Shown: positions 8,805-17,192 of the stretch, one piece after another
How positions within the stretch are numbered: the first letter of the stretch is position 1
Layout: each line of letters starts with the position of its first letter
NCBI RefSeq assembly: GCF_024494465.1
Contig: NZ_JAETXM010000002.1
Span: forward strand, 62,001 to 126,000
Direction: 5' to 3'
DNA length: 64,000 nucleotides
DNA from: Bacillus sp. V3B
GTDB lineage: Bacteria; Bacillota; Bacilli; Bacillales; Cytobacillaceae
The notes under the pieces: model-generated
Database searches by the model: none
The model's input: only the letters and a program-made list of their open reading frames with translations
What the model was told of the DNA's origin: nothing
Made by a program: the position numbers and the translations under genes

Positions 8805-8838
8805 TAAAAAAATAGTACCTGGTCTCATCAGATACTAT
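8805..8838 (-). terminator. Terminator of the 37-residue peptide gene
   Basis: ATAGTA (8812-8817) and TACTAT (8833-8838) form the base of a hairpin with an inner CTG/CAG pair. On the minus strand it ends in TTTTTTT. It lies 44 bases past the stop of the small gene at 8882 and supports that gene being transcribed. Confidence 0.75.
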
Positions 8839-8881
8839 ACCTTTCTATAGTTCCTATTTTATGGAACGTGTATTTATATAC

Positions 8882-8995
8882 TTATCGTGATGATTTTTTT
8901 CCGCACCCACAGCCTTTTTTCTTAACAGCAGATGATTTTTTACTTCCACTTTTTACATTCGTTGATGACACCATTTTTTTCCGTAATTGATTCAC
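8882..8995 (-). CDS. 37-residue Lys/Ser-rich peptide with CGCG, unknown function
   Basis: The frame starts with GTG (8993-8995), six bases after a strong GGAGGAG site, and ends at a TAA followed by a terminator hairpin. The product is very basic: LRKKM at the start, then KSGSKKSSAVKKK, and a final GCGCGKKSSR with two cysteines. I do not recognise a family. It lies between spoVAC and yjcA, close to the cysteine-rich coat gene, so a spore location is plausible but inferred. Composition resembles small basic spore or coat-crosslinking peptides. Confidence rests on the ribosome binding site and terminator. Confidence 0.65.
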   Translation of the reverse strand: MNQLRKKMVSSTNVKSGSKKSSAVKKKGCGCGKKSSR

Positions 8996-9090
8996 GATTC
9001 ACTCCTCCAATCATATGATTTCTATTAATAGTTTATGCAGATTAGAAGAGCTTGTGTAAATCAGTTGCCTAGCGTTAATCATTTGTTACA

Positions 9091-9441
9091 TCAAATCCAT
9101 AATTGTATAATTGTTTCAATGATAGCAGCCAATCCACTCACAGCTAGGACCAGCAAAACAGGTATAGCAATAGTCGGATAAATCAAGTACAAAGCACATA
9201 AAGCAATCGAAGACCACACCCCTGTACACCAATAACAGCTTAATAATTCTCCTAAGAAACCCTTCACAACTCCCTTTTTCGGTACTAAATAGATTTCCAT
9301 TTCCCCATTTTCATCCTTTTCTTCTACTTCATCTATAAAAAAATTTCGAATAAAAGCAGTTATTTTATCAAAAACAACTAATCGAGTCAGTCGAAATGAC
9401 GATAATGCCAAAATGAGCAATTCAAGAAAGGTTATATTCAT
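9091..9441 (-). CDS. yjcA: DUF1360 sporulation membrane protein YjcA
   Basis: 116 residues. An N-terminal LALSSFRLTRLVVFDKI is followed by a charged loop and then GELLSCYWCTGVWSS, with two cysteines, and a last long hydrophobic segment. This is the DUF1360 pattern (SCxWCxGxW). B. subtilis YjcA is a sporulation-expressed membrane protein in the same coat-gene neighbourhood. GGGGAG stands before the ATG. It is divergent from the coat gene at 9646; the shared 204-bp gap should hold both promoters. Molecular function unknown. Confidence 0.88.
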   Translation of the reverse strand: MNITFLELLILALSSFRLTRLVVFDKITAFIRNFFIDEVEEKDENGEMEIYLVPKKGVVKGFLGELLSCYWCTGVWSSIALCALYLIYPTIAIPVLLVLAVSGLAAIIETIIQLWI

Positions 9442-9645
9442 AGTTTAATCTCCCCTTAATCATTTCTTCTGCCATAGTCCCGATGAAATAGAAACCGATC
9501 ACATGGAGTATCCTTCCACTCATTAGTCCCTTCATTTTTAGCCTAATTTTAGAAAATAAGGGCGTTTGTCCGTTACCCAAATAAACTTCTAGCAATATGT
9601 TATAAGTGTAGAACCATATATAAGGTATATAAGGAGGAAAATATA

Positions 9646-10155
9646 ATGGGTTGTGGAAAAAACGACGATGTATTAGATACTACAAGGCGGCCTACAGGGT
9701 GTGTATGTGAAGTAGTCCGTGCGATTAAAGATATCCAAGATAGTGCTGAAGATGTGTGCGAATGCCCAACAAATTGTTTTTTAGAACCACTTGGATCACT
9801 AGTATCCCCAGGGAAAAAACAGAATGTTGACACAAGGGTATTCGTTTTAAAAACAGCTGATGGATCCCCGTTCCATGCATTTATTACTAATAAAGACTGT
9901 GCTTGTGTATCCATCTTCTTTAGAGTAGAAGAAATTTTTGATAACTGCTGTGCTACGCTACGCGTTATTCGTCCAATCACAAAAGAAGCAGGAACAATGA
10001 CAACTCTAGATATGGTCGACAACTGTTGCATCGACTTATCATCGTTTTGTAATTTATGTGGCTTTGAAAGCACAAATGACTGTATTACCGTTGACCTAAA
10101 CTGCTTCTGTGCTATCCAATGTATCGCTGACGTAGACCTTGGTATTTGTGAATAA
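9646..10155 (+). CDS. cotZ: Spore coat protein of the CotY/CotZ family
   Basis: 169 residues with about 19 cysteines, in clusters such as CVCEVV, CECPTNCF, DCACVS, NCCATLR, NCCIDLSSFCNLC and NCFCAIQC. The motif CVCEVVRAIKDIQDSAEDVC is the start of the CotY/CotZ family, which builds the disulfide-linked crust or exosporium base layer of the spore. AAGGAGG precedes the ATG. Upstream, CATATATAA near 9615 resembles a sigma-K -10 element, judged by eye. Only one copy is present, whereas B. subtilis has cotY and cotZ side by side, so the symbol is a family choice. Confidence 0.9.
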   Translation: MGCGKNDDVLDTTRRPTGCVCEVVRAIKDIQDSAEDVCECPTNCFLEPLGSLVSPGKKQNVDTRVFVLKTADGSPFHAFITNKDCACVSIFFRVEEIFDNCCATLRVIRPITKEAGTMTTLDMVDNCCIDLSSFCNLCGFESTNDCITVDLNCFCAIQCIADVDLGICE

Positions 10156-10174
10156 AAATAAAATCGAAATAAAT

Positions 10175-10203
10175 AGAGGCCAGCCCTTTATGCTGGCTTC
10201 TCT
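10175..10203 (+). terminator. Weak terminator after the coat gene
   Basis: AGAGGCCAGC (10175-10184) pairs with GCTGGCTTCT (10192-10201) with one G-U pair. No clean U-run follows, so termination strength is uncertain. Confidence 0.5.
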
Positions 10204-10334
10204 ACATACTAAGATAAGAAAAACGATCAGATTTTCACTCTTTTACCTCAGTTATCCAATCGATTTTACCATCTGTTTCCCTTATTCCCTTCTTTACTTA
10301 GAGAGGTTATGAATAAAATACACGTCGTTCAACC

Positions 10335-10979
10335 CTATTGAAGACCAATCATTTTAACATCTGTTAGATTTTCAATCGGAATGTGCATTATTGTTTCATT
10401 AAACTGTTTAATTTCAACAGACTCCTCTGTTCGATTCATTAAAAAGCCTCTAACTGAACTGTTACCAGTAATGAAAATACAAGGCACAGGTGGTAGCAAC
10501 TTAGGAAAATGCACTAAATAATTCAGTTTTTCTGTGGTGCTCATCTCCTTAAAACTTTTCACTCGTTTAAATGAATAAGAATGTTGTTTTTGTTTATTTG
10601 CTGAAGCTTTATCTTCCTTCTGCTCTTTTTCGTGATATTGATCAATCACTTCTTGAACCACTGTGGAATTTAGCTCCTGCTTAGATTCGTCAGCTTGACT
10701 ATCAGCACGTTCTTCTCTCTCAGGGTTCAGTTCTGCTATTTTATTTCCTTCTCCCTTTTTTACTTTTGCTTCTTGACCTCGGCTTGAGCTCTTATGACTA
10801 CGCTCAGACTCTGACCTTATTTGAGTTTTGTTTTCCACGTCTGATAATGGAGTAGGTGTTGACTTCTTTGTTTCCTCCTCTTTTTTCACCAAATAAGTTT
10901 GCTGCATATTAGCTTTTGGAAATGTAAAATTAGGCTGTTGTATATAAAGGAGCGGATCACGTGATTTATTATTACTCAA
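10335..10979 (-). CDS. cotO: Spore coat morphogenetic protein CotO
   Basis: About 214 residues. The N-terminus (DPLLYIQQPNF, FPKANMQQTYLVKKEE) and the C-terminal globular part (KLNYLVHFPKLLPPVPCIF, then SVRGFLMNRTEESVEI and IPIENLTDVKMIGL) fit CotO/YjbX, with a long charged linker between. CotO directs outer coat and crust assembly downstream of CotE/CotH. The frame extends to 11024, but AGGAGG nine bases before TTG at 10977-10979 and the homologue N-terminus fix the start there. As in B. subtilis it lies between fabI and cotZ. Confidence 0.87.
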   Translation of the reverse strand: MSNNKSRDPLLYIQQPNFTFPKANMQQTYLVKKEEETKKSTPTPLSDVENKTQIRSESERSHKSSSRGQEAKVKKGEGNKIAELNPEREERADSQADESKQELNSTVVQEVIDQYHEKEQKEDKASANKQKQHSYSFKRVKSFKEMSTTEKLNYLVHFPKLLPPVPCIFITGNSSVRGFLMNRTEESVEIKQFNETIMHIPIENLTDVKMIGLQ

Positions 10980-11125
10980 AATTGCTCTCCTCCTTTTAGG
11001 GAATCTACCTATATATGTATGCAATCATTACTTTTTAGTTTCTTGATTATTATAAAGTTATGAAGAAAACCTAAATAAGTATGAGCTTCCCACATCCATC
11101 ATCTATCACATCTATTCTCATAAAG

Positions 11126-11166
11126 AAAGACTCACTTTCTTCTTTATCTTTAGAAAGTGAGTCTTT
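11126..11166. terminator. Strong hairpin terminator downstream of fabI
   Basis: A perfect 15-bp stem, AAAGACTCACTTTCT (11126-11140) with AGAAAGTGAGTCTTT (11152-11166), has an 11-base loop. A T-run follows on the plus strand; on the minus strand TTTCTTTATG follows. fabI is the only gene that ends toward it. Confidence 0.8.
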
Positions 11167-11198
11167 TTTGAATTTTTGGTTTTATTTTTTCTTATCCT

Positions 11199-11331
11199 AA
11201 GGCTTTGTTAAACTGCTTTAAAGGCCTTTGGTATACGCGTCCATTAAGTGTTATTCCATGGAATAACACACATGGCCGCATACACCAAAGACAAATTTTC
11301 AACATGAATCATTAACATAGTCTATCCTAAA
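11199..11331. repeat. Family A MITE-like repeat, copy 1 (full length)
   Basis: Outer ends AGGCTTTGTTAA and TTAACATAGTCT are imperfect terminal inverted repeats. Inside are arms CTTTGGTATACGCGTCCAT (11226-11244) and ATGGCCGCATACACCAAAG (11272-11290). At the centre is a perfect 20-bp palindrome, TGTTATTCCATGGAATAACA (11249-11268). Its right end overlaps the fabI stop codon. Related copies are at 33118, 36321 and, as right halves, 15364 and 62756. Confidence 0.8.
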
Positions 11332-12095
11332 ATATGATAGCCAGAATCAACATGAATATTTTCCCCTGTAATACCCCTTGCCATGTCACTGAATAAGAAT
11401 ACAGCTGTATCTCCAACCTCTTCTGGTGTCGTCGCTCTGCGTAATGGAGCACGCTCTTCAATAATATTCAGGATCAAATTGAAATCACTAATGCCTTTTG
11501 CAGATAATGTACGAATAGGTCCTGCAGAAATTGAGTTAACCCGGATGCCATCCTTGCCAAGATCAGCTGCTAAATATTTAACACTTGCATCAAGTGAAGC
11601 TTTTGCTACACCCATGACATTGTAATTTTGCATCACACGCTCACCACCAATATACGTGAGAGTGACAATACTGCCACCTTCTGTCATTAATGCTCTCGCT
11701 TCCTTCGCAACGGCAGTCAAAGAATATGAGCTAATATTTTGCGCTAAAAGGAATCCATCACGTGTCGTATTCATGTATTCACCATCAAGTTCTTCTTTAT
11801 TAGCGAATGCAATACAGTGAGCTACACCATGAATCGTACCAACTTTTTCTTTTATTTCATTAAAACATTTGGAAATCTCTTCATCATTTGTGACATCACA
11901 AGGTAAAACAAGTGAGTCATTGCCTTCTAAAGAACTAGCTAACTCCTGAACATTTTTTTCAAGACGTTCACCTGCAAATGTAAAAATTAATCTTGCACCT
12001 GCTTTATCCAACGAACGAGCGATTCCCCAGGCAATACTTCGTTTGTTTGCGACTCCCATAATAACAAATGTTTTACCAGCTAAACTTAGCGTCAT
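11322..12095 (-). CDS. fabI: Enoyl-[acyl-carrier-protein] reductase (NADH)
   Basis: 257 residues. FabI features: the nucleotide-binding GVANKRSIAWGIA near residue 13, the active-site YxxxxxxK as YNVMGVAKASLDASVKYLAADLG (Tyr and Lys near 155-165), and GPIRTLSAKGI. It reduces enoyl-ACP in the last step of each elongation cycle and is the triclosan target. GGAGG eight bases before the ATG at 12095 and the family N-terminus rule out the longer start at 12119. A FapR-like operator lies upstream at 12126. A family A repeat abuts the stop codon, so the C-terminus differs slightly from B. subtilis. Confidence 0.96.
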   Translation of the reverse strand: MTLSLAGKTFVIMGVANKRSIAWGIARSLDKAGARLIFTFAGERLEKNVQELASSLEGNDSLVLPCDVTNDEEISKCFNEIKEKVGTIHGVAHCIAFANKEELDGEYMNTTRDGFLLAQNISSYSLTAVAKEARALMTEGGSIVTLTYIGGERVMQNYNVMGVAKASLDASVKYLAADLGKDGIRVNSISAGPIRTLSAKGISDFNLILNIIEERAPLRRATTPEEVGDTAVFLFSDMARGITGENIHVDSGYHILG

Positions 12096-12125
12096 TCTAT
12101 TAACCTCCATAATTACCACAAGTTA

Positions 12126-12142
12126 TTAGTACCTAGTCCTAA
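12126..12142. promoter_or_regulatory. FapR-like operator upstream of fabI
   Basis: TTAGTACCTAGTCCTAA begins with the TTAGTACC half of the known FapR site and has an imperfect inverted half. FapR represses fab genes and is released by malonyl-CoA. It is 31 bp upstream of the fabI start. Confidence 0.7.
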
Positions 12143-12233
12143 TACTACTACAATTCACTCAGAAAAGAAAGCAAAGAACATCTAAAAAATCACTAAGCTA
12201 CCGCTGTTATCCCGTTTAAGAAATACAGGTACT

Positions 12234-14099
12234 TTATCTATCAAAAATACTTCCATATTGAAGTTCTTGTATCAATTCTTCTACATATTCCTTCGTTCCC
12301 GTCACAATTAATCGATCATGTAAGTGAAGCTCAGTATCTCCATGAGGAACAATGGAGTCATTCCCACGAAATATACGAACAAAGATTACATCACCTGTAA
12401 AAGGAAATTCGCGTAACGTCATTCCTTCATACCGGCTGTTTGATAAGTGAATTTCATATAATGAAGACTCTTGGTTTGTTAAAATATTCATGACACTCGG
12501 TGACTCAATCAATGCACGCAACAATGTTTTAGTTGATAGAAGAGTTGAAAATACTTCTATTCCACTGTTCTTTAATTCAGTTTCAATCTCAGGGCTCTCT
12601 GCGCGGCAAATTACCCGCTCGATTCCGTTCTTTTTCAGCATGGTCCCCAGAGTCGCATTGACCTTTTCATCACCACTTGAAATCACGACCACTTCCGCTT
12701 CATATACATCGGTTTCATTTAAAGCATCGATGGAAAAATCAACTAACTCAACAATATCAAACATTGAATTCGTTGTTTGACTATCAGCTTTCTCCTGCTT
12801 TTTATGATAAAGAATCGGTTCATATAAACCTAATTTTAACTCACGATAGACAGGTAAAGTAAACTGGTTTGCCCCAATAATAGCCACCTTTGTTTTTTTC
12901 GTTTGTTCAGCCTCAAAGGGAAACAGTTTTTTAAACACAATCGGCGTAAAAACAGACGTAATGACGGCCACTAAAATAAATGTCCCACTCATTTCCTTTG
13001 TGATCACACCCATTCTTTCTCCAATTGTCGCTGCCGCAATCACAAGTGACAAAGTAGATGTCAGTAAAAAGGAAGAGGCGATTACAGTGTTTTTGTCATA
13101 CCAAATCTTTAATAAATAGACAGGTAGAAGCTTGGATACTAGTAAACCGATTAACAACAGTGGAATAAGAAGTAATAATTTCTTATCTCCAAATAATGAC
13201 CAAACATCCAAATCAACGCCAATCATCACAAAGAAAATAGGAATTAAAAACCCATAACCAAATGAATCTAGCTTGTGAACTAAGTCAGGATTTGGTGATA
13301 AAAGAGAAACTAAAACACCGGCCAGGAAAGCACCAAGTATATTTTCCGCCCCAACAGTCTCAGAAATAGCAACAAGTACAATAATTAAGGTGAAGACACC
13401 TCTTGTACCAATTTGAACGGTTCCCGTTGCCATTGATTCCAAAAAGGTTCGATTCTGAAACCCTTTTGCAAGAAAATAGATGAGAACCCCTGCAGCAAAT
13501 AAAATAAGTAATAACCATGTATTTCCTTGTCCACCATCATAAAGAGAAACAAACACCGCTAGAAGGATCATGGTGACAAGATCGGCTATAACAGCAACAA
13601 GCAAAATGATTTGCCCAATGGCTGTTTTCATAAGATGGGCTTCTTTTAAAGTAGGAACGACCACCCCAAGAGATATGGTGGAGATGATTAACGTCATAAG
13701 AAAGGCATTATCAATAAATCCAGCCATGACGAATAAATAAGATAAACCTAGTGAAACAATAAATATGCCAACAAAAATAATTGTCGCTACAGAAAAGGTG
13801 TTTGGTTCAATCTTTCCATTTGGCAACTTCCCTCGTTTTTTACTACCTGAAAATGCCTTAAAATCAATTTCAAGTCCACTTAAAAACATTAAAAAAATAA
13901 ACCCTAGAGAAGATAATGTTTCTAGCCACATATCCGCTTCAACAAGATTCAATCCACTTCTTCCAATAATAAGGCCCATTAATATTTCCGCAACTACAAC
14001 AGGAATAATATTTAGCTTCAATCTGTGTAGAATAATAGGTGTCAAAAAGGCAACCAAAATAACAATCAATAAAGATGTGACAGATGCACCATGTTCCAT
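12234..14099 (-). CDS. yjbQ: CPA2-family monovalent cation:proton antiporter
   Basis: 621 residues. The first 390 or so form about 12 membrane segments of a Na+(K+)/H+ exchanger (LSSLGFIFLMFLSGLEIDFKAF, LGAFLAGVLVSLLSPNP, IPIFFVMIGVDLD). A TrkA-N-like cytoplasmic domain follows (VAIIGANQFTLPVYRELKLG; acidic motif EVVVISSGDEKVNATLG). A TrkA-C domain follows that (MTLREFPFTGDVIFVRI, HLHDRLIVTGTKEYVEELI). Such RCK-type tails gate potassium export in response to ligands. Order and length agree with B. subtilis YjbQ next to prpE/fabI. AGGAGAAG precedes the ATG. The ion specificity is not determined. Confidence 0.88.
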   Translation of the reverse strand: MEHGASVTSLLIVILVAFLTPIILHRLKLNIIPVVVAEILMGLIIGRSGLNLVEADMWLETLSSLGFIFLMFLSGLEIDFKAFSGSKKRGKLPNGKIEPNTFSVATIIFVGIFIVSLGLSYLFVMAGFIDNAFLMTLIISTISLGVVVPTLKEAHLMKTAIGQIILLVAVIADLVTMILLAVFVSLYDGGQGNTWLLLILFAAGVLIYFLAKGFQNRTFLESMATGTVQIGTRGVFTLIIVLVAISETVGAENILGAFLAGVLVSLLSPNPDLVHKLDSFGYGFLIPIFFVMIGVDLDVWSLFGDKKLLLLIPLLLIGLLVSKLLPVYLLKIWYDKNTVIASSFLLTSTLSLVIAAATIGERMGVITKEMSGTFILVAVITSVFTPIVFKKLFPFEAEQTKKTKVAIIGANQFTLPVYRELKLGLYEPILYHKKQEKADSQTTNSMFDIVELVDFSIDALNETDVYEAEVVVISSGDEKVNATLGTMLKKNGIERVICRAESPEIETELKNSGIEVFSTLLSTKTLLRALIESPSVMNILTNQESSLYEIHLSNSRYEGMTLREFPFTGDVIFVRIFRGNDSIVPHGDTELHLHDRLIVTGTKEYVEELIQELQYGSIFDR

Positions 14100-14170
14100 A
14101 TTTCTTCTCCTCGCTTATTTTATTTCTAATTTAGATATTTACAGGTACTTTGCAGTTATGCATTAAAAAC

Positions 14171-14198
14171 ATCTCTTTATCTTGTAACATAAAGAGAT
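14171..14198. promoter_or_regulatory. Perfect 10-bp inverted repeat upstream of the antiporter gene
   Basis: ATCTCTTTAT (14171-14180) and ATAAAGAGAT (14189-14198) are separated by CTTGTAAC. It lies 72 bp upstream of the antiporter start, in the 310-bp divergent gap with prpE. No T-run follows on either side, so an operator or mRNA leader hairpin is more likely than a terminator. The rest of the gap shows only AT-rich promoter-like sequence. Confidence 0.5.
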
Positions 14199-14409
14199 AA
14201 AGAACGCCACTATTTAGGAAAAAGGATTGACAAGCGTTATAATAATAGGAAATCATCATTCAAATATTTTAATTCAGAAAAAACAGGCTTAAATCCTACT
14301 ATTACTACTTTTATTAACAGATACTTCTCACCAATAGAATGCACATCTATGAAAAATGGAAATATTATATTTTCTAGTTTTCCTCGAATTAAAAAGGAGG
14401 GTTTAAATA

Positions 14410-15147
14410 ATGAAATTAGATATCATTGGTGATATCCACGGCTGCTTTCATGAATTTCATGAGCTATCGATTGAATTGGGATATGATTGGGCACAAGGGA
14501 TTCCCATTCACCCAGAAAAGAGAAAACTTGCTTTTGTCGGGGACTTAACAGACCGAGGACCGCAATCACTGAAAATCATTGAAATCGTGTTCATGCTCAT
14601 TCAAAAAGATTTAGGGTATTATGTACCAGGAAACCATTGCAATAAACTTTATCGCTATTTTCAAGGAAATAAGGTGCAAATCAAGCATGGTTTAGAAACG
14701 ACTGTTGCTGAGTTTGAAGCACTTAACAAAAAAGATCAGCAAAAAGTACGTAGATCTTTTATTCATTTATACGAAAACGCTCCATTGTATCACGTACTTG
14801 ATGGAGGAAAGCTGATTATTGCTCATGCAGGTATTAGTGAAGAATTAATTGGAAAACAAAGTTCACGAGTCAAAACATTTGTCCTTTACGGCGACATAAC
14901 GGGAGAAAAACATGCAGATGGTTCACCCGTAAGAAAAGATTGGGCCTTAGATTACAAAGGAAATGCCTATATTGTTTATGGGCATACACCAGTGAGAAAT
15001 GTCAGACAAGTAGGCAATACATATAACATTGACACCGGGGCCGTTTTTGGCGGTAAACTTTCTTCCCTCCGTTATCCTGAACTAGAGGTCCAGTCTGTTC
15101 CATCAACCATGCCATTTACAGCTGAAAAGTTTCGTGAGTTGGAATAA
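14410..15147 (+). CDS. prpE: Bis(5'-nucleosyl)-tetraphosphatase PrpE (symmetrical)
   Basis: 245 residues. The metallophosphatase signature is complete: GDIHGC (residues 7-12), GDLTDRGP near 53, GNHCNK near 79, HAGISEE near 139 and YGHTPV near 191. PrpE hydrolyses Ap4A and has protein tyrosine phosphatase activity; in B. subtilis it affects spore germination. GGAGG precedes the ATG by nine bases. The gene stands alone and ends at a strong terminator. Confidence 0.93.
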   Translation: MKLDIIGDIHGCFHEFHELSIELGYDWAQGIPIHPEKRKLAFVGDLTDRGPQSLKIIEIVFMLIQKDLGYYVPGNHCNKLYRYFQGNKVQIKHGLETTVAEFEALNKKDQQKVRRSFIHLYENAPLYHVLDGGKLIIAHAGISEELIGKQSSRVKTFVLYGDITGEKHADGSPVRKDWALDYKGNAYIVYGHTPVRNVRQVGNTYNIDTGAVFGGKLSSLRYPELEVQSVPSTMPFTAEKFRELE

Positions 15148-15150
15148 AAA

Positions 15151-15176
15151 AAGCCGGTTCGTGGCCGGCTTTTTTT
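15151..15176 (+). terminator. Terminator after prpE
   Basis: AAGCCGG pairs with CCGGCTT, extended by flanking A and T runs, and TTTTTTATTT follows. It begins three bases after the prpE stop codon. Confidence 0.92.
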
Positions 15177-15217
15177 ATTTTTAGTCTGCGTTAATAATTA
15201 TTGTTGATAAAGAAGAC

Positions 15218-15352
15218 TTCCATCAGTGAGGGTTTTTCTTCATCCCCACTGATCGTTAGTCACACTTATCGGACCTTTACGGGCAGTTGATCTCCCATCT
15301 ATCTTCTTTGTTATACTCTGAATCTTGAGGCAGGGGCTTTACTGCCCGTTAA
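15218..15352. repeat. Family B intergenic repeat, copy 2 (inverted relative to copy 1)
   Basis: Holds CCATCAGTGAGGG and CCCCACTGATCG as hairpin arms, then ATCGGACCTTTACGGGCAGT (15273-15292) and GGCAGGGGCTTTACTGCCCG (15331-15350). The last two are the reverse complements of blocks in 6122-6370. Confidence 0.7.
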
Positions 15353-15363
15353 AAGTGGGATAA

Positions 15364-15421
15364 ATGGCCGCATACACCAAAGGTCATTGGAGCATCACAC
15401 AATTGTTTAACACAGCCTATT
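15364..15421. repeat. Family A repeat, right half only
   Basis: Starts at ATGGCCGCATACACCAAAGG and ends TTTAACACAGCCTAT, matching the right arm and terminal repeat of the copy at 11199. The left half is missing and is replaced by the end of the family B element about 12 bp away. Confidence 0.65.
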
Positions 15422-15442
15422 TTTAAAAGAGAATGGGTTATT

Positions 15443-16348
15443 TTATGATTGCTGAGTTTCCGATTTTAAACGTTCCATATCCTTTGGTAACTCCGCTTTA
15501 AGTTCCAACGTCTGTTGCAAAATGGGGTGAAGGAAAGTAAGTTGTCGACAATGAAGAGCTTGTCTTTTTATCCTATCAAGCTTACCTCCATATAAGACAT
15601 CCCCCAATAGTGGATGTCCCCTAGATGAAAGGTGGACACGAATTTGATGTGTTCTCCCTGTTTCCAAACGAAGTTCTAGCCATGTAAACCTTGAAAATGA
15701 TTGAATAACCCGATAATGGGTCAAGGCGTACTGACCATCTTGACGGACTTCCCGTTCAATAATGCTATCCTCTTTTCGTCCAATCGGTTTCTCAATGCTA
15801 CCACTTGCCTCAGTAAATTCACCTTCCGCAAATGCTTCATATATTCTTTTAACCGTACCTACCTTTTGCTGTTCGCTTAACAGATGATGAGTATGACGAT
15901 GTTTAGCAACCAATACGAGTCCCGATGTATGACAATCAAGCCTTGTCACAATATGAGTCGTGACCTGCAAACCAATCTTTTGAAAATATCCAATCAATGC
16001 GTTGGCAAGACTTCCTGTTCGATGCTCCCTCGAAGGAATTGTATTCATTCCAGCTGGTTTGTTAATAACAAGAATATAATCATCTTCATACACAATCTCT
16101 AAAGGGATATCCTCGCCAATCAAACCAGCACTTGGTTCTTCCATTGGAAATTGAACGGTTAAATGATCACTTGTCTCCAAACAATAACGAACAGTCACCT
16201 CTTGTCCATTGACGCTAATATTACCTCCATTAAACTTAATATCCGTTAAAGCGGTTCTTGAGATTTTCTTTTCTTTTAAAAACTCTCTGACTATTTTTCC
16301 TGCATCATCAGGTTTTATTACCCATTGTAGATTAAACCGTGACATAAA
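15443..16348 (-). CDS. yjbO: RluA-family pseudouridine synthase YjbO
   Basis: 301 residues. An S4-like N-terminal RNA-binding part (REFLKEKKISRTALTDIKFNGGNISVNG) is followed by the catalytic domain with VTRLDCHTSGLVLVAK near residue 130, where the Asp of RLDxxTSG is catalytic, and GRTHQIRVHLSSRGHPLLGD. It isomerises uridine to pseudouridine in 23S rRNA or tRNA; the exact position is not readable from sequence. The first eight codons of the longest frame are rejected because AGGAG eight bases before ATG 16348 fits better. It follows nadK closely and is the last gene of the relQ-nadK-yjbO unit. Confidence 0.92.
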   Translation of the reverse strand, partial: FMSRFNLQWVIKPDDAGKIVREFLKEKKISRTALTDIKFNGGNISVNGQEVTVRYCLETSDHLTVQFPMEEPSAGLIGEDIPLEIVYEDDYILVINKPAGMNTIPSREHRTGSLANALIGYFQKIGLQVTTHIVTRLDCHTSGLVLVAKHRHTHHLLSEQQKVGTVKRIYEAFAEGEFTEASGSIEKPIGRKEDSIIEREVRQDGQYALTHYRVIQSFSRFTWLELRLETGRTHQIRVHLSSRGHPLLGDVLYGGKLDRIKRQALHCRQLTFLHPILQQTLELKAELPKDMERLKSETQQS

Positions 16349-16377
16349 AGTCACTCCTATTCCCTGTTCCATCCAAT

Positions 16378-17172
16378 TTAATTGGAAATAAACGAATCAT
16401 GCACCCTTTTCCAAAATGGAAATGGACGAAAACGAGCAAAACGCATTTTCTTATCTGGCACCCTAAACTGAATGGATTTAACGTCTTTATGTAATAAAGT
16501 TAAATGATCGATCGTAACATAAAAATCAGTCTGATTTACTGGCTTTAACATACATGTATGATGACCTGGGAGTATAAGGGGGGCTCCAACTGTTCGAAAC
16601 ACCCGGTTGTTGATCGATGCAATCTCCGTTAACTGTACAGCTGAGATGGAAGGGTGAATGATCGCTCCCCCTAATGCTTTATTGTAAGCCGTGCTACCTG
16701 ACGGTGTTGACATGCATAATCCATCACCACGAAAGCGTTCAAAATGTTGACCTCGAATTTCTACATCCATGACAAGTGTTCCTTCAACGCTTTTGACGGT
16801 AGACTCATTTAAAGCTAAATAGGTTGATTCCTGTCCACCATTAAGGTACCTAATAATAACTTCGAGTAAAGGATATTCGACAATCTGAAAAGGTGTCTTC
16901 GCAATCGCAATGACAAGCTTCTCAATTTCTTCTGGAACCCAGTCAGCATAGAAACCAAGATGTCCAGTATGAACACCAACAAAAGCCGTTTTATCTAGCC
17001 GGCTACTGTAACGGTGAAAGGCATAAAGCAACGTTCCATCTCCACCAACCGATACCACAATATCTGGCTGATCTTCGTCATATATGAGATTAAAATCAAG
17101 TAGATACATTTTAATTCGATGCATGAGGGTATTGGAATTGGAATCGCCTTTAGAAGTAATTGCGAATTTCAT
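16378..17172 (-). CDS. nadK: NAD kinase
   Basis: 264 residues. Diagnostic motifs are [15 protein letters not shown] (GGDG, near residue 42), the NE-containing ALNESTVKS and the C-terminal [19 protein letters not shown]. The enzyme phosphorylates NAD to NADP with ATP or polyphosphate. GGGAGC before the ATG at 17172 and the homologue start (MKFAITSKG) exclude the TTG at 17196. That TTG region overlaps the end of relQ, so the two genes are translationally adjacent. Confidence 0.95.
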   Translation of the reverse strand: MKFAITSKGDSNSNTLMHRIKMYLLDFNLIYDEDQPDIVVSVGGDGTLLYAFHRYSSRLDKTAFVGVHTGHLGFYADWVPEEIEKLVIAIAKTPFQIVEYPLLEVIIRYLNGGQESTYLALNESTVKSVEGTLVMDVEIRGQHFERFRGDGLCMSTPSGSTAYNKALGGAIIHPSISAVQLTEIASINNRVFRTVGAPLILPGHHTCMLKPVNQTDFYVTIDHLTLLHKDVKSIQFRVPDKKMRFARFRPFPFWKRVHDSFISN

Positions 17173-17192
17173 CGGTTCAAGCTCCCTTTTTA

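Noticed and set aside
9600-10073. 157-residue minus-strand frame over the coat gene
   Set aside because: It is the antisense shadow of the cysteine-rich cotZ-type gene and has no ribosome binding site.
14227-14255. Sigma-A promoter for prpE at TTGACA 14227
   Set aside because: No acceptable -10 hexamer lies 16-18 bases downstream; the TATAAT-like sequence is only five bases away.
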